From the NCBI GenBank assembly GCA_031288885.1, contig JAITQP010000173.1, positions 1-5,784 on the forward strand: 5,784 bases of DNA, in the 5' to 3' direction. The notes under the pieces were generated by a model. The model did not search any database, was not told where the DNA came from, and worked only from the letters and a program-made list of their open reading frames with translations. The translations under genes were made by a program, and so were the position numbers. This stretch comes from Prevotellaceae bacterium. GTDB taxonomy: Bacteria; Bacteroidota; Bacteroidia; Bacteroidales; UBA932. Shown piece by piece: positions 1 to 5,453 of the stretch. Numbering within the stretch: the stretch's first letter is position 1; each line of letters begins with the position of its first letter.

Positions 1-2
1 TA

Positions 3-113
3 TCAGCATTCGATAAAACTCCTGTAAAAGAACTCCTTACCGAATTTCAAGTCAATCAAAATGTCAAAGAACAATTGGATTTATTTAGTGTTAATTTCTT
101 AACGCATCAGTAG
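3..113 (+). CDS. C-terminal fragment of an unrecognised protein
   Basis: The frame starting at base 3 is open from the window edge to a TAG at 111-113 and encodes the last 36 residues of a protein that begins outside the window. The other two plus frames hit stops within the first 30 bases. The fragment is rich in Lys, Gln, Asn and Leu, has no hydrophobic segment, and looks like a soluble, probably helical tail (it includes KELLTEFQVNQNVKEQLDLF). I do not recognise the family. The codons are AT-rich (about 30% GC over 1-120 by hand count), unlike the GC-rich genes to the right, so the gene may have a different origin. It is also possible that this is a chance open frame, because only 36 codons are visible. 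Confidence 0.5.
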   Translation, partial: SAFDKTPVKELLTEFQVNQNVKEQLDLFSVNFLTHQ

Positions 114-120
114 TAATTAG

Positions 121-148
121 GAATTAAGAATTAAGAACTAAGAATGAT
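121..148. repeat. Heptanucleotide tandem repeat (GAATTAA-like, 4 units)
   Basis: Four consecutive 7-base units are visible: GAATTAA, GAATTAA, GAACTAA and GAATGAT. The first two are identical and the later ones decay. A degenerate version (GAATTAA, ATTAAAA, ATTAATC) lies on the other side of the spacer at 321-341. Such heptads could expand or contract by slippage. No function can be assigned from the sequence. Confidence 0.6.
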
Positions 149-170
149 GCTGTTGTAATGGTAGGCGATG

Positions 171-190
171 CCGTCGCGTAGGGACGGAAT
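171..190 (-). repeat. Hairpin repeat copy 1 (inverted orientation)
   Basis: Read on the minus strand this is ATTCCGTCCCTACGCGACGG. It has a 7-bp stem (CCGTCCC with GCGACGG, one mismatch) around a TAC loop. It matches copies 2 and 3, but in the opposite orientation. Its arm plus loop (177-189) is a perfect 13-base inverted repeat of copy 2 (225-237), so a larger alternative stem-loop is possible. Confidence 0.7.
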
Positions 191-196
191 GTGGGT

Positions 197-207
197 TGCC
201 GTCGCGT
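197..207. repeat. 11-bp direct repeat TGCCGTCGCGT (second copy; first at 169-179)
   Basis: TGCCGTCGCGT at 169-179 is repeated identically at 197-207, 28 bases later. The first copy overlaps hairpin copy 1. The second has lost the GGGACGG half, so it may be a remnant of a further hairpin unit. Confidence 0.5.
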
Positions 208-223
208 CGCCGCTGCCTATGAT

Positions 224-243
224 GTTCCGTCCCTACGGGACGG
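224..243 (+). repeat. Hairpin repeat copy 2
   Basis: GTTCCGTCCCTACGGGACGG has a perfect 7-bp stem (CCGTCCC with GGGACGG, 227-233 with 237-243) and a TAC loop. It is the best-paired unit of the cluster. Its start is 52 bases upstream of the start of copy 3. Confidence 0.75.
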
Positions 244-275
244 AGAAAGGCGAGGGTCGTGCCGGTTCTACCAAC

Positions 276-295
276 ATTCTGCCCCTACGGGGCAG
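276..295 (+). repeat. Hairpin repeat copy 3
   Basis: ATTCTGCCCCTACGGGGCAG has a perfect 7-bp stem (CTGCCCC with GGGGCAG, 279-285 with 289-295) and the same TAC loop as copy 2. Relative to copy 2, two stem positions differ on both arms so that pairing is kept (C-G to T-A, and T-A to C-G). This suggests the structure, not only the sequence, is maintained. A further small hairpin, CGTTG-CAA-CAACG, follows at 301-313. No T-tract follows on either strand, so I do not call these terminators. Confidence 0.75.
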
Positions 296-335
296 CGTCC
301 CGTTGCAACAACGTCATTAGGAATTAAATTAAAAA

Positions 336-1478
336 TTAATCTTTCGCCCTTATGAGCGTCATTTTTCCGTTTTGGTATATCCGAAAGCGTCCGCGCTGGA
401 GCACCTCCTTGTCGTCGAGCAGGCGCACCAGCGCGGCGTCGGGCAGGCGCAGGCGGAAGCCGCCAACGTCCTCCGCAGGGGGCGTTATGTTGACGGCGGC
501 GTACTTGCCCTCGGGGAGCACCTCCAGCGTTACCGCGCGCCCCTGCCCGTCGGGAGGCTGCACGCCCAGCTCGGCGGAGAAGGTGAAGACCACGTAGCTG
601 GTCTGCGACGGAACGGGCGCAACGTCGTAGGTGTAGGTCGCGGTTTGCCTTACCGTTTTGCCGACAAACAGCGACAGGTGCTCGCTCTCCATGCGATGAA
701 TTTCGGACAGCGCGACCTTTAGCCCGTCGTTGCTGGAAAAGGCAATATCCACATCGCCGGTGATGAGCTCGTACTTGCGCCTGCGCAGGTTGAAGATAAA
801 CTGTGCGACCTCCGAGGCGAGCTCTTCGCGCGTTTTGGCTTTCTGCGAAATGTGCACGGGCAGCTCGACTTCTACGGTATCCGCTTCCTCCACAATTGCC
901 TCGCCGGCAGGTTTTTTTGTTGACGATTTTTGCCTTGCGTCGCGAAACATTGCATCAACAGCCATAGTGGTAAAGGGCTGCCAATCCACCGCGCCAAAGC
1001 CCTCGCCGCTCTCCCCGCTCTCGCCGCCGTGCCCGAAGCTTTCGGGCAGCAGCATAAGCCCGTCCCTGCTCATCTTCAAAAAGTCGAACTTCATGTTGTC
1101 GGCGGGGTGCACCATGTAGAGGTGGCGCTCGTCGGCTTCGACGTATGAGTCGAGCGCTGCGCTCCGGAGGGAGTAGGTCGTGCCGTTGACCTTTTGCACG
1201 CCGGTTATGCCCAAATATTTTTCGGCGTAAGCCGCGTAGGGACCGGCGGTGAAGATACTCCGCTCCACCGTTACCGTCGCGCGCAGCACGGTGCGCGGAA
1301 GCGCGTACACAAAGCAGCCCGAATCCAGCTGCTGCGCCTTGTCCATGCTTTCTACCCGCAGCACGGCTTTGGGGCGGACTTCGTCATCAGCCTTTTTTTT
1401 GCGCTGCGCAAACGTTGGCGTGTAAAGGAACGCCAGCGCCAGCGGGAGGGCTACATACCTATTCATTCTCAGCTTCAT
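336..1478 (-). CDS. Exported DUF4831-family protein
   Basis: This gene encodes about 380 residues of a secreted or periplasmic protein that I recognise as DUF4831, a family of unknown function found in Bacteroidota. Seen in the sequence, numbered from the chosen start: a Sec signal peptide at 1-24 (basic MKLRMNR, a hydrophobic core, then TFA before Q25, with no lipobox Cys); the N-terminal family motif YALPRTVLR at 58-66 and AGPYAAYAEKYLG at 78-90; a Gly/Ser/Glu-rich low-complexity loop at 150-162; and the second conserved block, FIFNLRRRKYELITGDVD at 227-244 with MESEHLSLFVGKT at 263-275. The open frame reaches a further ATG at 1509-1511, but that would add 11 residues before the signal peptide. 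AGGA at 1485-1488 sits 6 bases before the ATG at 1476-1478, so I prefer that start. ATGs at 1482-1484 and 1464-1466 are alternatives. The gene lies just downstream of the NAD(P)H-hydrate repair gene on the same strand and is probably cotranscribed. Its biochemical role is unknown. The family call comes from motif memory, not a search. Confidence 0.88.
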   Translation of the reverse strand: MKLRMNRYVALPLALAFLYTPTFAQRKKKADDEVRPKAVLRVESMDKAQQLDSGCFVYALPRTVLRATVTVERSIFTAGPYAAYAEKYLGITGVQKVNGTTYSLRSAALDSYVEADERHLYMVHPADNMKFDFLKMSRDGLMLLPESFGHGGESGESGEGFGAVDWQPFTTMAVDAMFRDARQKSSTKKPAGEAIVEEADTVEVELPVHISQKAKTREELASEVAQFIFNLRRRKYELITGDVDIAFSSNDGLKVALSEIHRMESEHLSLFVGKTVRQTATYTYDVAPVPSQTSYVVFTFSAELGVQPPDGQGRAVTLEVLPEGKYAAVNITPPAEDVGGFRLRLPDAALVRLLDDKEVLQRGRFRIYQNGKMTLIRAKD

Positions 1479-1484
1479 TTTCAT

Positions 1485-1490
1485 TCCTGC
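1485..1490 (-). promoter_or_regulatory. Shine-Dalgarno-like GCAGGA deciding the DUF4831 start
   Basis: Read on the minus strand, GCAGGA is followed by ATGAAA and then ATG at 1476-1478, a 6-base spacing typical of a ribosome-binding site. It directly abuts the ATG at 1482-1484, which is too close to serve that codon. It lies inside the extra 11 codons of the longest frame, which argues against the 1509-1511 start. Shine-Dalgarno sites are often weak in Bacteroidota, so this is supporting evidence only. Confidence 0.45.
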
Positions 1491-1514
1491 AAAGATTTTG
1501 TTTGTTACCATATG

Positions 1515-3020
1515 TTAGAGCTCATACAAATGCTCTATAATATCCGTTGCCGTGATAAAGCTTTGCGACGTGCGCGCAGCCGCGGCGTCGCCCGCCCTGC
1601 CGTGCATGTAAACGCCGAGCTGGGCGGCCTGCTCCGGCGGGTATCCCTGCCCGAGCAACGCCAAAATTACGCCCGTGAGCGCGTCTCCGCTACCGGCGGT
1701 GGCCATGCCTGCGTTGCCCGACGAGTTGAAGCAGGTTGTTCCGTCCGGCAGCGCAACGGCGGTGTGCGCCCCCTTGAGCGCCACCACCAGCCGGCGCTCC
1801 TGCGCCAGCTGCCGCTGCCGGCGAAGCCGCTCCTCGTCGCCTCCGCACGCCCCAGCTAATCGCTCAAACTCCCCCACGTGCGGCGTAATGATGGTATTTT
1901 CGGGCAGCAGCGCGAGCAGCCGCTTGTTGTCGGCAATAATGTTGAGCGCATCGGCGTCGATAACGGTGCGCGACGGCGGGGCGGCTTGCAGCAGCTCCTC
2001 CAGCGCCCTGACGGTGGGGCGGCTGCGCCCCAGCCCGCACCCCACGGCAAGCGCATCGTAGCGCCCCACGTCCGCGCGCCGGAGCTTGGTGAAGCACCGC
2101 TCGTCCTCGTCGATGCTCAGCACCGCCTCCGGCACGGCAACCTGCATGACGCCTGCGCCGCACGCGGGCACGTGCGCCGTGAGCAGCCCCGCGCCGGCGT
2201 GGTAGCACGCGCGGGCAGCCAGCACGGCAGCACCCATCATGCCCTGCGAGCCCGCAACGAGCAGGCAGCGACCGTAGCTGCCCTTGTGCGAAAACTTTTT
2301 GCGCGTCCTCGCCAGCTGCTGCGCGTCAGCCTGCGTAAAGTAGCGGTACGGCGACGCTACCCTGCCGATAGCGTCGGGGTGCAGCCCAATGTCGAGCACG
2401 CGCAGCTCTCCGGCAAGCTCGCCCAGCGAAGGGAGCATCATGGAGAGCTTGGGCGCGCTGAGCGTAAAGGTGTAGCGCGCCTGCACCACCGCCGCGCCAT
2501 CCCCCACTGCGCCGCCGTCGGACGGCATCCCCGAAGGGACGTCTATCGCCAGCACGTCGCAACCGCTACCGTTGATGTGCCGCACCAGCCTTTGCTCATA
2601 GCCGGCCAGCGGTCGGCTGAGCCCCGTGCCGAACAGCGCATCCACCAGCAGCGCGTCGGCGCTGAGCGCAGGCAGGCTGTCCGCGCTCGCCTGCTCGCAC
2701 AGGATGGACGGATGCTGCCTCACCTGCCCATAAAAAAACGCCGCCTCCGCGCACAGCTCCTGCGGCGGGTAGCACAGCAGCACGCGCAGGCGGTACGCCG
2801 CGCTGTCCGCAAGCGCGAGGGCGAGGGCGAGCCCGTCGCCGCCGTTCTTGCCCCTGCCGCAAACAACGTCCACGCAGCGGCGCTGCGGAAATTGCAGCGC
2901 CAGCGCGCGCGCCAAAACCGCGCCCACGCGCCCCACCAGCCCCTCGGGAGTGATAGGCTCGTGGGCTATAGTATAGCTATCTACGAGTTGAATATCAGAG
3001 GATTGAATTATTTTCAGCAT
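1515..3020 (-). CDS. nnr: Bifunctional NAD(P)H-hydrate epimerase / ADP-dependent NAD(P)H-hydrate dehydratase
   Basis: This is a cytoplasmic metabolite-repair enzyme (YjeF/Nnr type). The N-terminal domain interconverts R and S forms of hydrated NADH/NADPH, and the C-terminal domain dehydrates the S form back to NAD(P)H using ADP. The length of 501 residues is normal for the fused enzyme. The YjeF_N domain spans about 1-220: opening MLKIIQSSDIQLVDSYTIAHE, nucleotide motif CGRGKNGGDG at 54-63, DALFGTG at 127-133, AIDVPSG at 158-164, and KLSMMLPSLGELAG at 191-204. The ribokinase-like C-terminal domain spans about 240-501: KGSYGRCLLVAGSQGMMGAA at 246-265, GCGLGRS at 327-333, VIDADALNII at 353-362, TPHVGEFERL at 379-388, LKG at 415-417, and GNAGMATAGSGDALTG at 435-450 with the presumed catalytic Asp446. 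Two motif positions differ from the commonest form: Lys58 in the GNNGGDG motif and Ala437 for Pro in GNPGMAT. The ATG at 3018-3020 opens with the usual family N-terminus. The gene is unusually GC-rich and heads an operon with the DUF4831 gene. Confidence 0.97.
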   Translation of the reverse strand: MLKIIQSSDIQLVDSYTIAHEPITPEGLVGRVGAVLARALALQFPQRRCVDVVCGRGKNGGDGLALALALADSAAYRLRVLLCYPPQELCAEAAFFYGQVRQHPSILCEQASADSLPALSADALLVDALFGTGLSRPLAGYEQRLVRHINGSGCDVLAIDVPSGMPSDGGAVGDGAAVVQARYTFTLSAPKLSMMLPSLGELAGELRVLDIGLHPDAIGRVASPYRYFTQADAQQLARTRKKFSHKGSYGRCLLVAGSQGMMGAAVLAARACYHAGAGLLTAHVPACGAGVMQVAVPEAVLSIDEDERCFTKLRRADVGRYDALAVGCGLGRSRPTVRALEELLQAAPPSRTVIDADALNIIADNKRLLALLPENTIITPHVGEFERLAGACGGDEERLRRQRQLAQERRLVVALKGAHTAVALPDGTTCFNSSGNAGMATAGSGDALTGVILALLGQGYPPEQAAQLGVYMHGRAGDAAAARTSQSFITATDIIEHLYEL

Positions 3021-3060
3021 AAATTTATGGGGCTTGCGATGATGGTTAGCCCATTTTTTT

Positions 3061-3068
3061 TACCTTTG
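3061..3068 (+). promoter_or_regulatory. -7 element TACCTTTG for the transporter gene
   Basis: TACCTTTG exactly fits the Bacteroidota -7 consensus TAnnTTTG. A transcript starting about 7 bases downstream would have a leader of roughly 50 bases before the ATG at 3128. The expected -33 TTG is weak: the nearest, at 3034-3036, is 24 bases upstream, slightly longer than usual. Confidence 0.65.
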
Positions 3069-3076
3069 CAAAGGTA
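3069..3076 (-). promoter_or_regulatory. -7 element TACCTTTG for the repair-enzyme operon
   Basis: On the minus strand the second half of the palindrome reads TACCTTTG, facing the NAD(P)H-hydrate repair gene. The implied leader is about 40 bases. No -33 element sits at ideal spacing: TTG at 3094-3092 gives a 15-base gap and TTTG at 3106-3103 gives 26. Confidence 0.6.
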
Positions 3077-3127
3077 AAAAATAATTTACACCAAGCGATT
3101 TACAAATCATTAAAACTAACAAAATCT

Positions 3128-5125
3128 ATGTTCAAGAATCATCCCAAAGGGCTATTAGTATTAGCTCTGACCAACATGGGCGAGCGATTTGGCTACTACA
3201 CCATGCTGGCAATTCTGACCCTTTACATGCAGGCAAAGTTCGGGCTTTCCTCGTCGGCAACGAGCCTTACCTACTCAATCTTTCTGGGTCTGGTTTACTT
3301 TCTACCGCTGGCAGGCGGTTTTGTTGCCGACAAGGTGCTGGGCTACAGCAAAACCATTCTGCTGGGCATAGCGGTCATGTTTGCAGGCTACCTGCTGCTT
3401 GCCGCGCCAAGCCAAGCCGACGCCACCGGAAAAATTATGATGTACGGAGCGCTGGCGTTAATCGCTTTAGGAACCGGCTTCTTTAAGGGGAACCTGCAGG
3501 TGCTGGTGGGCAACCTCTACGAGTCGAGCGCCTACAAGGCAAAGCGCGATGTGGCGTTTTCCATCTTCTACATGTTCATCAACATTGGCGCGTTTTTTGC
3601 CCCGGGCGTGGCCAACAGCATCAACAACGCGTTTTTGGCAAAGGACAACTTTACCTACGACGCCTCCATTGCCAAAAGCTACGTTGCGCTCAACGATCGG
3701 GTGGTGGACGAGGCGGAGTTTTCCGCCCAAGCCTTTGCCGACGTTTCCGCTGCGCTGACGGCGGAGGACAGCGCCGACGTTGTCAAAAAAGCTAAGCGGG
3801 CTGAGGGCGTTATTTTCCCCAGCGACAAGCAGGAGCACCTCTTCAAGCTAAAAGCTGCCGGACTGCACCAGCTCACCCTGTCGGGAAAGCTGGACAGCAA
3901 CGACTCGCTACAGGTTTCCATGGAAGACTACGCGCTGCTCAACAGCCGCCACCCCGATGATGCAACAAAAGCCGCCGCCGTGCGGGAGCGCATAGAGAGC
4001 GCCGCCGTGCCGCTCGCCGCCTTTGCCGTGGGCGGAGATGCGCAGGACTTTGCCACCGCCTTTGGCGGGTACTACATATCCAACGCGCTGAGCCGGTCAT
4101 ACAGCTTAGCCTTTGCCGTGGCGTGCATCAGCCTGCTGATTTCGGTGCTGATATTTTTGCTCTTCAAGGGAACGTGGAAGCCCGTGGACAAAACGCACCG
4201 GCAGCAGCTCACCGAAGCCGCCAAGAGCGGCAAAAAGGACGAGCAGCTGCTTATCCTGTCGCCGGCAGAGGTTAGGGAGCGAATAATTGCGCTATTCCTC
4301 GTGTTCTTTGTGGTGATATTCTTCTGGATGTCGTTCCACCAAAACGGACTTTGCATGACTTTCTTTGCCCGCGACTACACGCAAAGCCGCATCTCGCCCG
4401 TGTTCAACATGGCGTTTTCGCTGCTGGCCATCCTTCCGTTCATCGTGTTTGTGTACGGCATTTACCTGTCCACCATAGGGCTGTTTGGCGGCAAGCGCAA
4501 GGCAACGGCGGGCATTGCGCTTATCCTGCTGGGTATTGCAGGGGTGTGCGCATATTACTTTGTGGACGTAAAAAGCGCCGCCAGCTCGCTCAGCAGCATG
4601 GTGACCATCACGCCGCAAATTTTCCAGCAGTTCAACGCGCTGTTCATCATCCTGCTCACGCCGCTCTTCGTGGGGCTGTTTACCTACCTTGCAAACAGGG
4701 GCAAAGAGCCCTCCGCGCCCCGCAAGATTGGCTACGGAATGCTTCTGACCGCCGTAGGGTTTGTCATCCTGCTGGTCGCCTCCATCGGGCTTCCCGCACC
4801 AGCGGACATCAACGGCGTTTCGGACACGCTGGTGTCGCCCGCGTGGCTCATCGGCACCTACTTTGTGCTCACCTTAGCCGAGCTATTCCTGAGCCCCATG
4901 GGCATTTCGTTTGTATCGAAAGTTGCGCCGCCGCAGTACAAGGGCATGATGCAGGGCGGCTGGTTTGCCGCCACCGCCATCGGCAACTTTTTGGTGGGCG
5001 TGCTGGGCGTCTTCTGGGACAAGCTTTCGCTCGTTGCCTTCTGGGGCGTGCTCATCATCTGCTGCCTGCTCTCCGCCCTGTTCATATTCTCCATTATGAA
5101 AAGGCTTGAAAAGGCGACGAATTAG
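3128..5125 (+). CDS. POT/PTR2-family proton-dependent oligopeptide transporter (MFS)
   Basis: This inner-membrane transporter of the POT branch of the MFS probably imports di- and tripeptides, with 12 or more membrane helices in 665 residues. Seen in order: TM1 with NMGERFGYY at 16-24 (the ExxERFxYY motif, with Asn16 in place of the first Glu); PTR signature AGGFVADKVLGYSKTI at 62-77 in the TM2-TM3 loop; TM4 with Lys120 in GTGFFKGN; signature 2, FYMFINIG, at 147-154; a hydrophilic insert of about 150 residues at 168-318; TM6 at about 324-346; TM7 with FFWMSFHQNG at 398-407 (His404 where some POTs have Glu); NALFIILLTPLF at 503-514; and LAELFLSPMGISFVSKVAPP at 583-602 with the conserved TM10 Glu585. 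Ordinary bacterial POTs are about 450-500 residues, and the insert accounts for much of the excess. Family knowledge supports peptide transport, because Arg20, Tyr23/24, Lys120, Asn152 and Glu585 match peptide-binding or coupling positions. The start context is AT-rich without a clear Shine-Dalgarno site, as is common in Bacteroidota. Substrate range is not determinable here. Confidence 0.95.
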   Translation: MFKNHPKGLLVLALTNMGERFGYYTMLAILTLYMQAKFGLSSSATSLTYSIFLGLVYFLPLAGGFVADKVLGYSKTILLGIAVMFAGYLLLAAPSQADATGKIMMYGALALIALGTGFFKGNLQVLVGNLYESSAYKAKRDVAFSIFYMFINIGAFFAPGVANSINNAFLAKDNFTYDASIAKSYVALNDRVVDEAEFSAQAFADVSAALTAEDSADVVKKAKRAEGVIFPSDKQEHLFKLKAAGLHQLTLSGKLDSNDSLQVSMEDYALLNSRHPDDATKAAAVRERIESAAVPLAAFAVGGDAQDFATAFGGYYISNALSRSYSLAFAVACISLLISVLIFLLFKGTWKPVDKTHRQQLTEAAKSGKKDEQLLILSPAEVRERIIALFLVFFVVIFFWMSFHQNGLCMTFFARDYTQSRISPVFNMAFSLLAILPFIVFVYGIYLSTIGLFGGKRKATAGIALILLGIAGVCAYYFVDVKSAASSLSSMVTITPQIFQQFNALFIILLTPLFVGLFTYLANRGKEPSAPRKIGYGMLLTAVGFVILLVASIGLPAPADINGVSDTLVSPAWLIGTYFVLTLAELFLSPMGISFVSKVAPPQYKGMMQGGWFAATAIGNFLVGVLGVFWDKLSLVAFWGVLIICCLLSALFIFSIMKRLEKATN

Positions 5126-5162
5126 GAAAAATTACGAATACAAATTATAAAACATAACAGCC

Positions 5163-5321
5163 ATGAAAGCTAATGGTATTATAGTCAACAAAAAAGACGT
5201 GACATATATGCTTGTTGCAGGTGCGCTTGTTGCACTTTTTATGCTGTTTTTAACCAAACTCTACGATTTTGGGTATGAATACACCAAACAGAAGTATGAA
5301 GTGGCAAGCCTAAAAGGGTAA
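5163..5321 (+). CDS. 52-residue single-pass membrane peptide
   Basis: An ATG at 5163 opens a 52-codon frame ending with TAA at 5319-5321. The product has a short polar N-terminus with Lys10, Lys11 and Asp12, one hydrophobic helix at about 14-31 (TYMLVAGALVALFMLFLT), then a charged, Tyr-rich tail (YDFGYEYTKQKYE) and the end VASLKG. I do not recognise a family. It starts 37 bases after the transporter stop, on the same strand and before a shared intrinsic terminator, so it is probably cotranscribed. The A-rich leader AAAACATAACAGCC before the ATG resembles Bacteroidota start regions. Small single-helix proteins beside transporters are sometimes accessory subunits or regulators, but that role here is inference from position only. 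The alternative is a chance frame; a proper start context, a clean single TM helix and a terminator 20 bases after the stop argue against it. Confidence 0.62.
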   Translation: MKANGIIVNKKDVTYMLVAGALVALFMLFLTKLYDFGYEYTKQKYEVASLKG

Positions 5322-5340
5322 CGTGGGGTGAATAAAGGAA

Positions 5341-5373
5341 TAGAGGCGGGTTGAAAAACTCGCCTCTATTTTT
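5341..5373 (+). terminator. Rho-independent terminator closing the transporter unit
   Basis: The 12-bp stem 5341-5352 pairs with 5357-5368 (TAGAGGCGGGTT with AACTCGCCTCTA, a single G-T wobble). It has a GAAA loop and is followed by TTTTT at 5369-5373. It lies 20 bases after the small-peptide stop. On the minus strand the hairpin is followed by TTCCTTTATT, not a clean T-tract, so termination of the converging right-hand gene is possible but weaker. Confidence 0.92.
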
Positions 5374-5390
5374 GTTATACCCATCCCCTC

Positions 5391-5423
5391 GCGCTTCGCG
5401 CCACTATCAAAAGTTACCAACTT
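5391..5423. repeat. Two short hairpins in the convergent spacer
   Basis: Between the terminator and the right-hand gene there are two small inverted repeats: GCGC-TTC-GCGC at 5391-5401 and AAGTT-ACC-AACTT at 5411-5423. Both have 3-base loops. They are too short to assign a role, and the rest of 5374-5453 shows nothing else I can name. Confidence 0.3.
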
Positions 5424-5453
5424 CAAGGGTCACCGCAAGCGGAGTAGAAAAGG

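Larger units (their letters stand above)
116..327. repeat. 12-bp direct repeats bracketing a repeat-rich spacer
   Basis: ATTAGGAATTAA occurs at 116-127 and again, identically, at 316-327, exactly 200 bases apart. The pair brackets the whole non-coding spacer, including all three hairpin repeats. Related AATTAGGAA sequence recurs right at the stop codon of the transporter gene (about 5120-5128). It could therefore be a common end-of-gene spacer motif in this genome rather than a target-site duplication. No open reading frame of note lies inside. Confidence 0.55.
3056..3081. promoter_or_regulatory. 26-bp perfect palindrome: symmetric divergent promoter core or operator
   Basis: The core TACCTTTGCAAAGGTA (3061-3076) is a perfect 16-base palindrome. 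Five further T/A pairs extend it symmetrically to 3056-3081. It lies in the 107-base spacer between the divergent repair-enzyme gene (start 3020) and transporter gene (start 3128), 35 and 46 bases from the two start codons. Each half matches the Bacteroidota primary sigma -7 consensus TAnnTTTG. The same symmetry could equally be a regulator-binding site. A hairpin-terminator reading is unlikely because it sits between two gene starts. Confidence 0.75.

Noticed and set aside
171..295. CRISPR array
   Set aside because: There are only three imperfect copies, one inverted, with no uniform repeat-spacer pattern and no cas genes in the window.
279..313. Hairpins as a terminator for the minus-strand operon
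   Set aside because: The stems are good, but no T-tract follows them in the minus direction. They belong to the repeat cluster.
1509..1511. ATG as start of the DUF4831 protein
   Set aside because: It would place 11 residues ahead of a well-formed signal peptide and lies only three bases after the previous stop. The AGGA spaced for the ATG at 1476-1478 fits better.
1194..1859. 221-codon plus-strand frame spanning the junction of the two minus-strand genes
   Set aside because: It crosses two real genes on the opposite strand, has low-complexity basic composition and no homologous motif that I recognise.
1878..3077. 399-codon plus-strand open frame opposite the NAD(P)H-hydrate repair gene
   Set aside because: It is fully antisense to a clearly recognised enzyme. 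Its product is Arg/His/Gln/Ala-rich, as expected from the reverse complement of GC-rich codons, and it has no recognisable domain.
4351..5109. 252-codon plus-strand frame inside the transporter gene
   Set aside because: It overlaps the confirmed transporter frame, is His/Arg-rich and has no start context. It is a shadow of the high-GC coding sequence.
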